From: Baylisascaris procyonis
Taxonomy: Eukaryota > Nematoda > Chromadorea > Rhabditida > Ascarididae
NCBI GenBank assembly: GCA_037389465.1
Contig: JAZARR010000213.1
Location: forward strand, 1,961,001-2,025,000
Direction: 5' to 3'
Length of the DNA: 64,000 bases
The translations under genes and the position numbers were made by a program. Below the pieces are notes generated by a model, which had not been told where the DNA came from, did no database searches, and saw nothing but the letters and a program-made list of their open reading frames with translations. This document shows, in pieces, positions 35,052 to 64,000 of the stretch (within the stretch, counting starts at the first letter, position 1; every line of letters begins with the position of its first letter).

Positions 35052-35580
35052 GAAAATAAACTTAGCAGCCTAAAGACCATGGGCAACAACTAAGTCGATT
35101 CTATTCCCATCGTTAGGATGGTTCTTCTCCATATCCCCTTCCCCATCCTTATTTAGGTAGGAAGGACCCCTCCTCCATTGTCCAACGTTCTCCTTATCTA
35201 AGTAGTCCCATACGAATCGACTGCTCCAAAAAAAAAGAATTTTCCCCCAAGATTGGCTCTGCATTTATGCTAAAAATTGATCAATTGGCGATACATTCTA
35301 AAGCTATCAATCAATCAAATAATTCCTCATTAAGGTGTTTTTAATCGAAAAACTTTTGTCATTTGAACATGTGTCATGTTGAAGAGTGATGCGAGGATAA
35401 CGGCACACGGCTGGCTCGTATGGGACTACGTAGATAAGGAGAACGTTAGGCAATGGAGGAGGGGTCCTTCCTACCTAGATAAGGATGAGGAGGGAGTATG
35501 GAGAAGAACCATCCTTATGATGTGAATAGAACCGACTTAATTGTCGCCTCTGGTCTTTAGGCTGCTAAGTTTATATTTTC
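35052..35580. mobile_element. Foldback element: about 166-bp inverted arms with a 197-bp spacer
   Basis: The left arm (about 35052-35217) is the reverse complement of the right arm (about 35415-35580) at roughly 85% identity by eye. Shared blocks, read toward the right arm's end, include TCGTATGGGACTAC, TAGATAAGGAGAACGTT, GGAGGAGGGGTCCTTCCTAC, TATGGAGAAGAACCATCCT and GGTCTTTAGGCTGCTAAGTT. In both arms one frame reads VWDY-x-DKENV-x-QWRRGPSYL, and the left arm continues to RIDLVVAHGL. This suggests arms derived from a coding element, perhaps an endonuclease/reverse-transcriptase retroelement, but the family is not established. Confidence 0.75.
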
Positions 35581-35758
35581 TACTAGACAAAAAAAGTTCA
35601 TTTAAAGAACAACTCAGTACTAAAAAAAATGTTAATTAGCCATATTGTGTAAAGTTTTCTCATCTCTATTTGCTAGAAATTGATTGCTTTAGTGTTGTTG
35701 TTTGCATGTTTCAATGATCTCTCAAGGCGCAATTGTGCTTTTATGCGTTATTTTCTAC

Positions 35759-35954
35759 TATACTGTATCGTTAGGCCATGTTATTAGTATACTACATCAC
35801 TATATTATATTCTAGTATACTGTATGGCTATATTATGTTCTAGCATACTGTATTGCTATACCGTTTCCTAGCATACTGTATTGCTATATTGCATCCTAGT
35901 ACATTGTATGGCTATATTATATTCTTACATACTGTATCAATGTACTGTTTACGT
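35759..35954 (+). repeat. 28-bp tandem repeat, about seven copies
   Basis: Units begin at 35759, 35788, 35816, 35844, 35872, 35900 and 35928. A typical unit starts TATACTGTATGGCTATATTA and ends TTCTAG. The first is 29 bp, the next five are 28 bp and the last is partial. Sequence unrelated to the other 28-bp array at 32853. Confidence 0.93.
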
Positions 35955-35992
35955 TGTATTGGATTGTTCACATACACTTAACGAGTTGGTTG

Positions 35993-36019
35993 TATATATA
36001 TATATATATATATATATAT
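35993..36019. repeat. (TA)n microsatellite
   Basis: 27-base uninterrupted TA run just after the 28-bp array. Confidence 0.95.
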
Positions 36020-38469
36020 GTTTAATAGTGATATATTGCTGCAGTCTGTCTTCTCATAATCTCATAAATTCTAACATTGAATTCGAATATTTAAATAACA
36101 CTCAATACTGTAATTTGAAATGGGATAATCCATTATAAAGCTTGCTTATAAAGGTTATGTTTATGATTGTTATTGGATTATTGTTGAATATCGCTAAAAG
36201 CATAATTGCTAAATTCATTGTAAAAAAAAAAAGATGAGAATTTATTGTTATATTTGGATTAATTGCTCAAATTTCATTAATTAAATATTGCGCATACCTA
36301 CCTTCATCTTTAATATAAATTCTCTGCATTGTTATTTCACTATACCGTATCCCTAGAGTACTGTAGAAGTATGAGCTGAAGATTTGCGGATGATGTTAGT
36401 AGATATAGGAAGAATTGCTTTTCTCAAGCTAGAACATTTTGTTGTTTGTTTACTCCAAATGTACTTCTAATGGCAACTATATTGAAACATGATTACCTTT
36501 GTGAATTTATATTAGAAGTATTTCCTTTGGTGTTATGAAAGATGTTTTAGAGAATTACTGGTATGTTAGGATTATTTCCTAGTTGAATTATAGTAAAACA
36601 ATATATAAATGTTTTGAATTATAATATAACACATCTGTGTTATATAAACGTAGCCATAAAGCGGCAGTAATATCGCATCTCAATTAAAATGAAATTGCTT
36701 CTGCTCAGAATCAAAGGGAAAAAATGATACGCAATGAAGATGAATTCCGCTAATTTTTTTTTACAATATTTCAAATGTATTTAGATGAGTTCCATCCTTT
36801 GGGAGGTAAAGAAGTAAAGAAATACTTTCCTTCATGAAATTTTGCAAAGGGCGGTCGAGTGTAATGAAGCATAGATTTGCAACTTTGTTGCTTAACTTGA
36901 ACTTGAAATCTAGTTCCTCTCTCTCCCTCTTATGGTCAATAACATCACTAAAGGAATCTAAACATCTATGAATGCACAGCTAAAGCTATTTATATAGATT
37001 CATATTATTGTTGTGCTATAGTACTTTTGTCGAATATTGCTCTTTTGCTTCTTATTGATGATCCATATATGCATTCGTTATGATTTTTTTTTTCTTGTTT
37101 CCGTTTTCCACTATAATTTCTTCCTTGCTTTTTTTTAATTTATAGTCTATTTCTGTTTTCATGTCAAACATTTTTTCAAAGAGGAATATTTATTTTCTAG
37201 ACAATCAGCCGAAAGGAAGTCTCAGGTAACCAATTTGTAGAAATTACTTCTATATTTAAATCTTTTTAACATGTATCCCTAGTAGAAAGATATTTTATAC
37301 GATCATATACCTCATGAATATTGTAAGGAAAGGAGTCAGTAAAATTGAACTATGCACCTCTTCTTCTTATAAATAATATTGACTGATTACATTAAAAAAA
37401 CATTGAAAATATTTCTCAAAAGCTTACTTACACTTTTCAACAATTGTTCAACTAAATATATATTTGTTTATTTGTTGAGTTTTGTTGGCTTGCACAAGAA
37501 AACTTCAACTTGCAAATTGGTCATTTCCATGCATATCTCTGACCGATAAATTGGTCATTTTTAGGGATTTAAGAAAAGTTTCTAATAAAATTGACCGATG
37601 AGGTCATTGAAGCTTTAAAGAAAGTTAGTAGGGATTACGAGTAGCACAATTATAGACATCAACCCCACAGTAATGGATCACATAAATTATGGGAGCAAGA
37701 GGTAAAGTGAGAGGGTGAGATGTGCAAATTACATCGCACGACATCAAACTACTTTTTTTTCTCCACTACAGAAATGAAGAGGTGATGAAATGGAAAATCG
37801 AAGCATAGCCAAAAGAACAGATACTACTTTACAATTTGCTGAACTCTATATGATGAAATATTACTGAAATATTTATGCATTGGGAGTAATTCAACGTTGA
37901 TGGACGTATAATATTTGCATATGTCTCATTATTCAATAACAAAAACTAATGCTGCATTTCATCGGGTTGCAATATAGGAATATAGTAAAAAATAAGGAAT
38001 TTTGCTAGTTTTCTAGTGAATAGAGCATTTTTTTCATAAATAATTACATGAGCGACATTCGCGAAACGTGGTCCAACCCATTTCCCTTCACAAGCGTTAT
38101 CATTAATCGTTATGCACTCGCCACGCCTCAAGCAATCGGCTATATTCGTTTGTTAACTCCACTTTTCCTTCTCCTATTTCTTTCTTCTTTCATTTCTCCC
38201 TCTCTACTTTGCCAATCATCTCTTTCATTTTACCTCAGTCTTATTTAGGAATCGAAATCAGTGAATACCAATCCTTGAGCTGATATTATTGTTTAATAAA
38301 ATATATGAATTCTATTATTGTAAATTTTTATGCAAATTAATCGATAAGTTCGAATTTATTAAGCTTCCATCATTTCATCATTGAATATGGTAATATATAA
38401 GGATGAATGACGAAAAGAATTAGGCAAATGTTAGCCGCAAAATCATTGATAGTTTGTTTAATGTTATAA

Positions 38470-38935
38470 TGTTTGATCAATAACAACTGCTTGCATACCC
38501 CTTTACATCAACTCTCTACGTACCGTAATGGAAGTTGCCTATCTACTATAAGATCAGCTGTCTACTTAACGTAATAATTATTGGTCACGTACCATTATAA
38601 CAATCGCCCTATGAGCCGTAATGGCAACGCTCTGTGCACCGTAATTGTAATTACCTAATTGCCGTAATAATAGTTGGTATCTTAATAATATTTCTCGATG
38701 TATCGTAATATAAATTGTCTGCTTACTCCACAAATAGTTAGCTATATACTGTAATAATAAATGTATATATACCATTATATCAGTTCTCTAGTCATCGTAA
38801 CAATAACTGACCAAGCACTTTAACATCGACTGCGCACGTACCGTATTTAAAGTTGTCTATGTACCGTATCAAATACTGCCTACGTGCGGTTACGATAATT
38901 GATTGGTTCCGCATCGTATTTACCGTAGTCGTTAA
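38470..38935. repeat. Degenerate tandem array with a strict 23-bp period, about 18-20 units
   Basis: The motif CGTAAT or a close variant, usually preceded by TAC, recurs at about 38501, 38524, 38570, 38593, 38617, 38640, 38663, 38704, 38750, 38773, 38796, 38819, 38842, 38865 and 38888. Almost all spacings are 23 or 46 bp. Individual units are strongly diverged, consensus roughly CTACGTACCGTAATAATAAT then TTG. It reads as an old minisatellite that kept its register. Confidence 0.85.
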
Positions 38936-39898
38936 GGTGTGTTTACCTGTTTATTCGATGATCCATCGATAGCTCTAAATTCATAATGAAATCAATTTGT
39001 ATAAGTATAAGTGATCAAAGTTTATTCGATGCGTTATTGCTCGTTTAGTAATCAATCTGCGAGTGTTTGTTTAAGTACAAGTTATGAAAATTGCGTTCAG
39101 CCATCTGTCAGCAATAATTATTCACGATCGATTCACTTTATTAAGGAAATAAATTCAGCCTTCCTCAAGGTCCCTAAAAATATACACGATTCGATGGCAA
39201 ATAATCGATCGAAGAGTTGTGATTCCATTAAATTTGCATATATTCAACAGATTCTTTTAGATGATAGATTCATTAAACAATATTAGAAAATAAAGATGAG
39301 CATTGATTCGGCTTTTTCACTCTTATAGCTAACATTATGTTAAAATTCTATAAGAAAATTCACTAATCATCATTTATCACCGTATTCGTTACTTGAAATT
39401 ACCGATCAAAGTTAAAAGCATATAACTACTGGTGCCTTCACTAGCGTTATCTATTACCGATAACGGAAAAATTTAAAAAGTACCGTCAACCTTACAAGAG
39501 GCAAAGATAACGGACATATCTTGTCTACTCTTAAGGGTAATAATAAAATAATAACTTAAAACCTTTAAATTTCATCTGTCTTTTTACTATTTTCGATTGT
39601 CGTATTATTCGTTGATGTTTTATTGGGAAAGAAAAATTGCATATGAAGGCATATGATTCGTTATGTGGAAATACTTTCAAAAATCCATTTGCAAATATTA
39701 ATTTTTAATTCTTTCATTCACAAATTCAACAATTGTGAATTGTTTAGATTTTTACTTTCGATTAACGCCATATTCATTAATCATCAAAAGATTTGAAAAT
39801 TTTCTTCTATTTTGAAGAGTTGGGAATTTTAAAATTTTAAACTGTTTCGTAAGTTTTTACTCCCGATTAATTGGTATTTTTTTGTGGGATATTTCAAA

Positions 39899-39901
<3 letters not shown>

Positions 39902-39936
<35 letters not shown>
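39902..39936. repeat. (TA)n microsatellite
   Basis: 35-base TA run in the intergenic interval. Confidence 0.97.
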
Positions 39937-39939
<3 letters not shown>

Positions 39940-40041
39940 TCTATCACATGCATTTTCTTTTTATAATGGTTGCTGTTGTTAGGGTCATAGCATAGCATCG
40001 TCTTAAATATGTAAATTTAGAAATGGCATTAGTTATTTCTA

Positions 40042-40242
40042 GTGCTGGTGAATCTCTCTCATCCAAACAGAAATGCCCACTATGAATCAATTTTTGAAGA
40101 TCCCCTTCAGAAGTGCAAGCAGCAATGCATTCAAACATACATCCGATGTATGTCCATAGTGCATCCAGCAATCTGTCAAAAAACTTGTGCTGTTTCATAC
40201 AATTTGCATATAATTTATCGTAAAAAATTTGTTTATAAATAA
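40042..40242 (+). CDS. Unidentified small cysteine-rich ORF, possible exon
   Basis: 66-codon frame whose centre reads EDPLQKCKQQCIQTYIRC and ends CQKTC. This gives five Cys with two CX3C pairs 15 residues apart. The stretch is richer in G+C than its flanks. An acceptor-like CAG lies inside the ORF just before NAHYESIFEDP, so the real exon could begin there. Twin CX3C spacing resembles small Tim chaperones of the mitochondrial intermembrane space, but the surrounding residues do not fit that family well, and a secreted peptide is equally possible. No upstream signal-peptide exon was found. Confidence 0.25.
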   Translation: MLVNLSHPNRNAHYESIFEDPLQKCKQQCIQTYIRCMSIVHPAICQKTCAVSYNLHIIYRKKFVYK

Positions 40243-41082
40243 GCTTTTAGGTGACAGAAGAAAATGCGCACTGCATTTTGCATATAAAATCTTTTTTTTT
40301 TAATTTATAGAAGAGCACGTTTTATTCGCATTTATTTTAATTTAAAGCATCTCTCATCATTGCATATTTATTCCTTGCAAATATTCAGTCAAAAGAAATT
40401 TTTTTTTTCGCAAGCATTTTTAATTCTTTCTCAATGGCTCTAGTCGATTAAGAAAAGCAGAAAAAAAAAGCTGTGGTTGTTGAATTTTATCAGTGCAAAA
40501 TAGTGTCGATTTATCAGTCCTGTATTCACTATATTCTAAATGAGGATAGCACTGAGTGAAATGCGCCTATTTTTAACCTCCTCAGACCCATCAAGTATTT
40601 AGAAAACCTCTGATTTGGGTGGAGAGGTTCCTTTTGAACATTTTCTCATTGCCTGTTTAATGTGAAAGTTTTTTTCAATAACTTTTAGAACTTCATTTCT
40701 TGTTTCGATTGCGGTAAAAAAACTTTGGAATTTGAAAACAAAATTAAAATCCTAGAAAATATTTTTAATATTCTTTTAATATTCTTTTCTCATCGAAATT
40801 TCGCATTATTAAATGCATGTTCAAGAGCAATTTTAGTCAGTCAATTAGATAGAATTTTTTAAGGTGAATTTCCTATTCTATTTTCTCACTTGTAACAGTA
40901 GGCAATATGATTTTTCGGTAATAAATAATGTTGAATGTGAACGCAACAAAAATAATCGAAGGCACAATTTGTGTCCATCATTCAGCGTACAGTATAATCG
41001 ATAACGCTTATCCGTTGCGTATGCCCTCAAGATGCGTTCGATGTTGATTATAAAAATATAAATTATATATACACTATACATA

Positions 41083-41097
41083 CATTTATTTATCTAT

Positions 41098-41140
<43 letters not shown>

Positions 41141-41142
41141 TA
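41083..41142 (+). repeat. (TTTA)n microsatellite
   Basis: About 60 bases of TTTA tetranucleotides with one ATC interruption near the left end. Confidence 0.96.
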
Positions 41143-44100
41143 TTGCGCTGTAATATTATCGCTGTTTCTATAAACACTGTTCATCTACAACTCATATTTA
41201 TAGTTGTTGAAGACCTTCACATCTCGCCAACAAGTTACTAAAATATGCGTACTATCTTTCAATTAAACTCCAACCTGCCTCCTATTTTTAATGAACAACA
41301 AATATCCGTAAGCATGACTTCGAGCTTGAATTGAATGGAGTGCTTTCTTGCATCTTAGCAATTCTAGTACCTCACTAAAAAAAAAGTTCGTCCATTCTCA
41401 TCGCCTCACAATGAGTGACGATCAAAACTGACTTTTCATAGACAATCAATCCATTGTAGACGACCGTATAATACCGCTTAAATGATACACTCACTTCTCC
41501 TTTTCAGTGACCCCCTTGTCAGTGAGGCGAATTAGTTAGGAAACATCTACTCTAGTTGGCAAAAAAAAAAAAAAAATTGTATAGCGCAAAATTGCATTGT
41601 CATCTAAATAAACGAAATATGCAAATATGAATCGAACGAAATCGAATGAATCGATATATAATTACGATCGCCAAACATCTCAATATTTTTGAATTGTTGG
41701 CGCGCAATTCTTCAATGCAAGCAATATTTGGCGAACGATAATTACAACGCTTAAAGACAACAAAAATTGCACCATTTTATGATGACAGCAATTTTCATCG
41801 CTATTCAAATTAATCTCACGAAAAAAAAAAAAGTGCAAATCGTTCGATTGCTTTTCAGCAAATAAATCAATAAATGAGCAATTCGTCTATTTTAGATTAA
41901 AAAAAAAAAAGAATGATTTCCCATTAAAAAATAATGCGTTTACCTAATAGGGCCATATTACATTTATGGGATCTCCTTATATTTATTTATATGATCTACA
42001 TAAAAATAAAATTCAAATAATGAATTATGTGAAATAAACCATGACCATCTCAATAATAATAATATTATGTCAATAGTATAAACATCATTGGAGTGTTCTT
42101 TCTTAAACTTTCGCAGCTAAAATTCGTATATACAAGAGTAGTGAAAATTTACATGAATATATTCTTGAATTCATAATCGAATCTATTCATTTATTTAATT
42201 TTATGCTAATTTAATAGATTTAAAAAAAACAGTTGAATGAAATAAGCTCATTGCATCGAAATATTTAAAGAACGCAAAATTCTTTGCTAAAAATATGATC
42301 CTTAGCATGTTTGCTTCAAAATACTTGCATTTGAAGAATATTGCCTTGCATCATAGGTTAATTATCTAAAAAATGTTATACGTAATTTCCCGTCCCTGCA
42401 AACAAAGCTTCTTTCCGCTCTCGTGGCCTCGTTTTCGACCATATTGCATTACATTCTAAGAATTATGAAGTGAACTTCTAAATCACCGTATTTTGAGAGT
42501 GACCCCATAAGGCTTTAAGCCTCAAGGTTACGATGACCTTGTAGGACTCGATTTGAACATTTTGTTCATAATGTATAATGCTTTTGCTTATCAAAACCAG
42601 TATGAGAGTGGAAGAGGATGTAGCCCGAATGGTAGTCTTCTGGAGGGCATCGTTAATGCAAAAGTGCAGAGAGACGGCTGTCAATAAAGACTCACTTAGA
42701 CACCTCACTACGAAGCAGATTATCGCTGTCGCTCAGCCCCAACGCAGATGCTCGATGCGTTTCATCGTCGAAGCATGATGCATGCACATGCCCAATTACC
42801 ACTGATAGTTGGGTTGTCAATTAAACGCTCACATACGCTTCTTTTGGCTATCCATTCACTCCACCAACCTTGTGCTACATCCATCAGCACTGTCGTCGTT
42901 AGTCTAGAATACAAACTACTCCCAATTATTCTCTTCGTTAATTTAGGTTGATTGATGAACTTTATGTAAATATTTATGCAATCACTGTTTGCAGTATAGA
43001 TAAATATGCTTATTGCAAACCGGTTGGCAATTTATTTATGAAAATAAAAGTTTTCAAATTTCAGTTCAATTGAAAAATAACTGCAAAAAATTCGAGAAAG
43101 CTATTGCTACGAGGGGATTGTTTGAAGTTCAATTCATTAGACTATATGATTGCATAACTGTTTTACAAAAAAAAAAGATCTCATATCTATTTAATGTTCT
43201 ATTAGAAGTTGGTTACATCAAAGTGCTTATTAAAAATTCTTTATGTTTTAGTGGTTGACGAGTTGCAACTGTTAGATTCTATATATAATTGATCGATAGA
43301 TTTGACACACAAACATATCCACACATTAGCAAAACGTGACGCTTTCACGTTTGATTATATTGGTAAAGTGTTATAATTATTGCCAAGTGATGTCATAATT
43401 GGAAAATGTCCAAAGTAACAAATCTCATCGCTTTATAAATTGATAAGTCATAAGAAATTTCTAGAGAGGAAAATTTCGTTGTATTTTTTTTTTTTTTGCA
43501 ACTAGAAATTCGAAGAAATAAACCTTAGATGAGGTTGATTTTTTCTACTAAAATCTCGGTGAATGCACTCAATGTGTTCAGCTTCAGCTATCTTTTTCCC
43601 CTTAGGCGATCAATTAATATTAATGTTTGACAGTTAAATGAAGAGAACGCGCAACGCATTAAAGACTTGATCAATGAAATTTTCTATATTGCGATTGATT
43701 TAAGTGATTAATATCGATCAATGAATGCATAAAAATTCCATCAATTGAATGATTGCGCATCGATCGCTGATTTGATTTCTATCGATCAATTTATGAGGGA
43801 TTCATCGATTTTGTGATCCGCAAACACAAAACTATCGTTAATATCGAATGCGTTATGCGAATTACGTATATGCGAGAGCTACATACTTGAATTCTATAAA
43901 ATCGCATGGGAATCGGAAATGCAATACGGAATGGGGCACTATAAACATGTCCGCCGATTATGCCGACAATAGGCAACTAAATATTCGTATGAACATAAGA
44001 GCATTTACGCATGAGCAGCATTTTTTTTCTAAATAGCTTTTTATTAGCGTTATTATTCAATAAGTTTATAGCTGCTATTTGTTGATGTTATTCGACGAGT

Positions 44101-44433
44101 TTTTTTTTGTTTTTATTTTATTTTTTTTTTTAATTCATAAATAGAAGCAATTATTGGAATAAAACGTATCCCTCATTGAGAGAAATATTTTTTTTTAGGA
44201 ATTTCTGTTTGAATTTTTCAATTTACTTCCATCTTAATTTTATCATAAACAATAAAATGGTAAAAAAAACATTTTCTATCAGCTAATTCAAATTTCGATT
44301 TTAGAAAACTAAATAATTTTTAAATTTATGCAACAAAAATATTCATTTATTAAATATTAGTGTGATTTTTTTCACAAAATACACTTTAAATTTTCATTTT
44401 TTTCGAAGAGTTTTCTTTTATGACATCGATTGA

Positions 44434-44575
44434 GTACCGCATGATATTATATGAGCAAAATCACCTATTTCAAGAAAAAATTATCCATCATAGATGAACA
44501 AAAAAAAATTCATTGAGTTACTAACTCTTCTGCCTCACTTTGATTATTTGATCTACATATAATATCATGCGGTAC
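44434..44575. mobile_element. MITE-like element with perfect 20-bp terminal inverted repeats
   Basis: GTACCGCATGATATTATATG at 44434-44453 is exactly inverted at 44556-44575, enclosing about 100 bp of AT-rich noncoding sequence. The termini begin with the palindrome GTAC. No clear flanking duplication beyond this, so it may be an old insertion or a structural hairpin. Confidence 0.5.
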
Positions 44576-45576
44576 CTTTTCCATTTCATTGTTCATACTT
44601 CTGTGTCTTCGCTTCTATGCTATCCCAGTTTTATTCACCGTAAAATACCCTATTTTTTTGCACTTATTTTATGCATCTATAAAAGAATCGGCAAAAATTA
44701 AACGCCAATCTAGCTAAAAGCCAATAAATCACTTTCTAAATTATATCTTAAATCCACACGCTAAAAGGATTCATCATTTAAAAAAAAAAAAGATGTTTAA
44801 ATTGCTCACTGTTTATTGATTAGAAAATCTCTTCAGATTGGTTCAATTTTTATCGCCGAATATATTTGCAGTACTTTTTTATTGCGAATTAATTTATTCG
44901 TTTTCAGCAATGATATATTTAGCAGTTTTTTTTTCCTTAACTAATTTTCAAAAATGCAATGCATTCAATTTTTTTTTTTAAATTTATAATTCAAAATTCC
45001 ATGGCAAATTTAGTGCAAAATGTCGAAAATGAAAGTTGATTTTAAAATTCAATAAAATCAAAAATATCCAACGTTGAAGAGTTTGAAGGAAAACATTTAT
45101 TCCAATGAAATTATAAGCAATGATTGTTGTGCTTTTTTTTTACATTTACGAGAAGATCTTTTCAACATGGAATGTAAGAATTTTTGCATTTATATTTTAT
45201 ATGTTTTAACATTGGGAATAAAATATTGACGATATTGATTTACTCCTTATCTAATTATTTAATTACTCATTTTTAACTGTCAATTGAATAGAATTATGAA
45301 AATATTGTTAAATATATATTTAATTCAAGTTTATTTGAATGATGACCACTGAATTCTTTCTGTAAAATGTTTCAAATTTTCTCTCTTTGATGAAATTGGT
45401 TGGCTCGTAAAAATGGTATGCACCATAACGTAGACAGTAGCCTGGAGGAGAGAAGGGTGGAGAGTACAGGATTGGGGAAAGGGGTGGGGGGGAGGGGAAA
45501 TTGAGAAAAGCCAATAGTGAGATCGAAGAGTTTCCTAAGAAAGTTATTTTCTAGTTATACTCGTTCGCTCATTTTC

Positions 45577-45707
<131 letters not shown>

Positions 45708-46450
45708 GTTTGCTGTTGGAGGATTCTCAACGATAATCACGCAATCAGTGATGTGAAAAGTTCATTTTTTTGTTGTAAAAAGAATTTCCGTTTCGAAGAG
45801 TGCTGTTGAAGAATTTTGTTGAATGATAAATTGAATGACAAGTGAGTGGTTCAGAAAGCCGTTCAGTCGGTAAGCGAACAAATCTGTTAGAGAATCATTT
45901 CAACTCATTTTTCTCTATCCTTTTTTTAAAGAAAAGAAAAGTAGTATTTTTTTTTCAAATTTAAAGAAAGAGTTTTCCATGCGATTGTCTGGATGGAAAA
46001 GTTTCGTAAAGCGATTATTTGCGATAACATTATTAATTCGAGGTGTTGTTTAATTTAAGAACTACTTCAGAATCACTTGCAGAACCCACTGAAACTTCAT
46101 AATCGAAGGACAACGAGAGACAACTCTTCTGAATTCGGCAATATTTATTACTGCATCTGAATTTGTTTACGTTAATGCAAATATATTTGAATTCTCTACT
46201 ACCATAACCGCATTCAAAATTATTATCAACCTACAATATGAACCATCGAGAGGTTGTGGTGTGATCGGTGGTATCGATCAGAACACAATATTTTTACGCG
46301 TCGAAAAATCGACGAATGGTATAGGTTATATGTATTATGGTGTGGCAATAGGCCAACCAATAGCAGCTATTGCTTATGCTGGCCAACGCGACCGCGCTTA
46401 GGCCGCTTCTCGAGAACTACCAAAGCAGAAAAAAGGCAAGCCTTGTCGTT

Positions 46451-63621
<17,171 letters not shown>

Positions 63622-63810
63622 TTTCACATCCATCTTCTGTGATATAAAGTGTTACCTTACTTTCATTTTGTTGATATTCTTTCTGATTATATGAGTAAAT
63701 TTTTGATGAAGTGTCGAATGAGACGACTACAGCTAACACAAAATCAGTCCTCTTTAATTAAACTAGCTCAGCAGATAGAATGCACAGTTATGCTAAGCGT
63801 ATTTAAATGC

Positions 63811-63811
<1 letters not shown>

Positions 63812-63882
<71 letters not shown>
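63812..63882. repeat. (AT)n microsatellite in the probable 3' UTR
   Basis: Long AT run interrupted once by ACAT, between the channel stop codon and the AATAAA at 63909. Confidence 0.95.
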
Positions 63883-63884
<2 letters not shown>

Positions 63885-63908
63885 TGATTATTGTTGATAA
63901 GAGTGATC

Positions 63909-63914
63909 AATAAA
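63909..63914 (+). other. Candidate polyadenylation signal of the channel gene
   Basis: AATAAA 288 bases after the stop codon, followed by GT-rich sequence. It is a clear hexamer in a plausible place, but transcript ends are not known. Confidence 0.45.
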
Positions 63915-64000
63915 TTCGGGTTCGATTTGAATTGCTACATTTCAGATCGATGAGGGAAGTATAGATTTCGATGACTGACGGATCGTGTAGAAAAAAAAAA

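Noticed and set aside
39011..39286. 91-codon plus-strand ORF
   Set aside because: No recognisable family and no clear donor joining it to the cysteine-rich ORF at 40042; consistent with chance.
42480..42951. GC-richer segment with several overlapping ORFs
   Set aside because: All six frames are broken by stops or lack any motif; possibly an old repeat but nothing specific can be claimed.

Overview
This is a eukaryotic, AT-rich window (roughly two thirds A+T) and almost certainly nematode nuclear DNA. The evidence is small exons bounded by (T)TTCAG acceptors and GT donors, long AT-rich introns, many microsatellites, and two genes whose spliced products can be read directly. One is a nematode-type anion-selective Cys-loop receptor, which points to a nematode more strongly than anything else here. 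The long introns and dispersed repeats do not look like a compact Caenorhabditis-style genome. A parasitic (for example spirurid) nematode is possible, but the species cannot be told from the sequence.

Left part (1 to about 25.7 kb, minus strand): one gene reconstructed as nine phase-compatible exons, from an ATG at 25707 down to 651. It continues off the left edge. The spliced product (about 622 residues visible) carries a TFIIS N-terminal/LW domain followed by an AKFRSTG motif, the arrangement of PNUTS (PPP1R10), the nuclear PP1-targeting subunit. Its first intron is 10.2 kb. It holds an (AT)n tract, inverted repeats and, on the minus strand, a 22-nt block differing from the nematode SL1 spliced leader at only two positions.

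Middle (25.7 to 46.4 kb): about 20.7 kb between the divergent starts of the two genes, with no gene I can defend. It is rich in structure: a GC-richer island with strong hairpins (27.1-28.0 kb), two unrelated 28-bp tandem arrays (32.85 and 35.76 kb), a foldback element with arms of about 166 bp (35.05-35.58 kb), an old degenerate array with a strict 23-bp period (38.47-38.93 kb), a cysteine-rich ORF at 40.0 kb, and a MITE-like element (44.4 kb).

Right part (46.45 to 63.62 kb, plus strand): a complete ligand-gated chloride channel subunit gene. It has eleven exons with consistent phases and encodes 502 residues: signal peptide, extracellular domain with the 13-residue Cys-loop, PAR-type TM2, long intracellular loop and TM4. 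Several introns carry long AT or GA microsatellites next to splice sites.

The two genes have no evident functional link: one is a nuclear phosphatase regulator, the other a neuronal or muscle chloride channel. No tRNA, rRNA, CRISPR or intact transposase was found. All exon boundaries were read by eye and have not been tested against transcripts.
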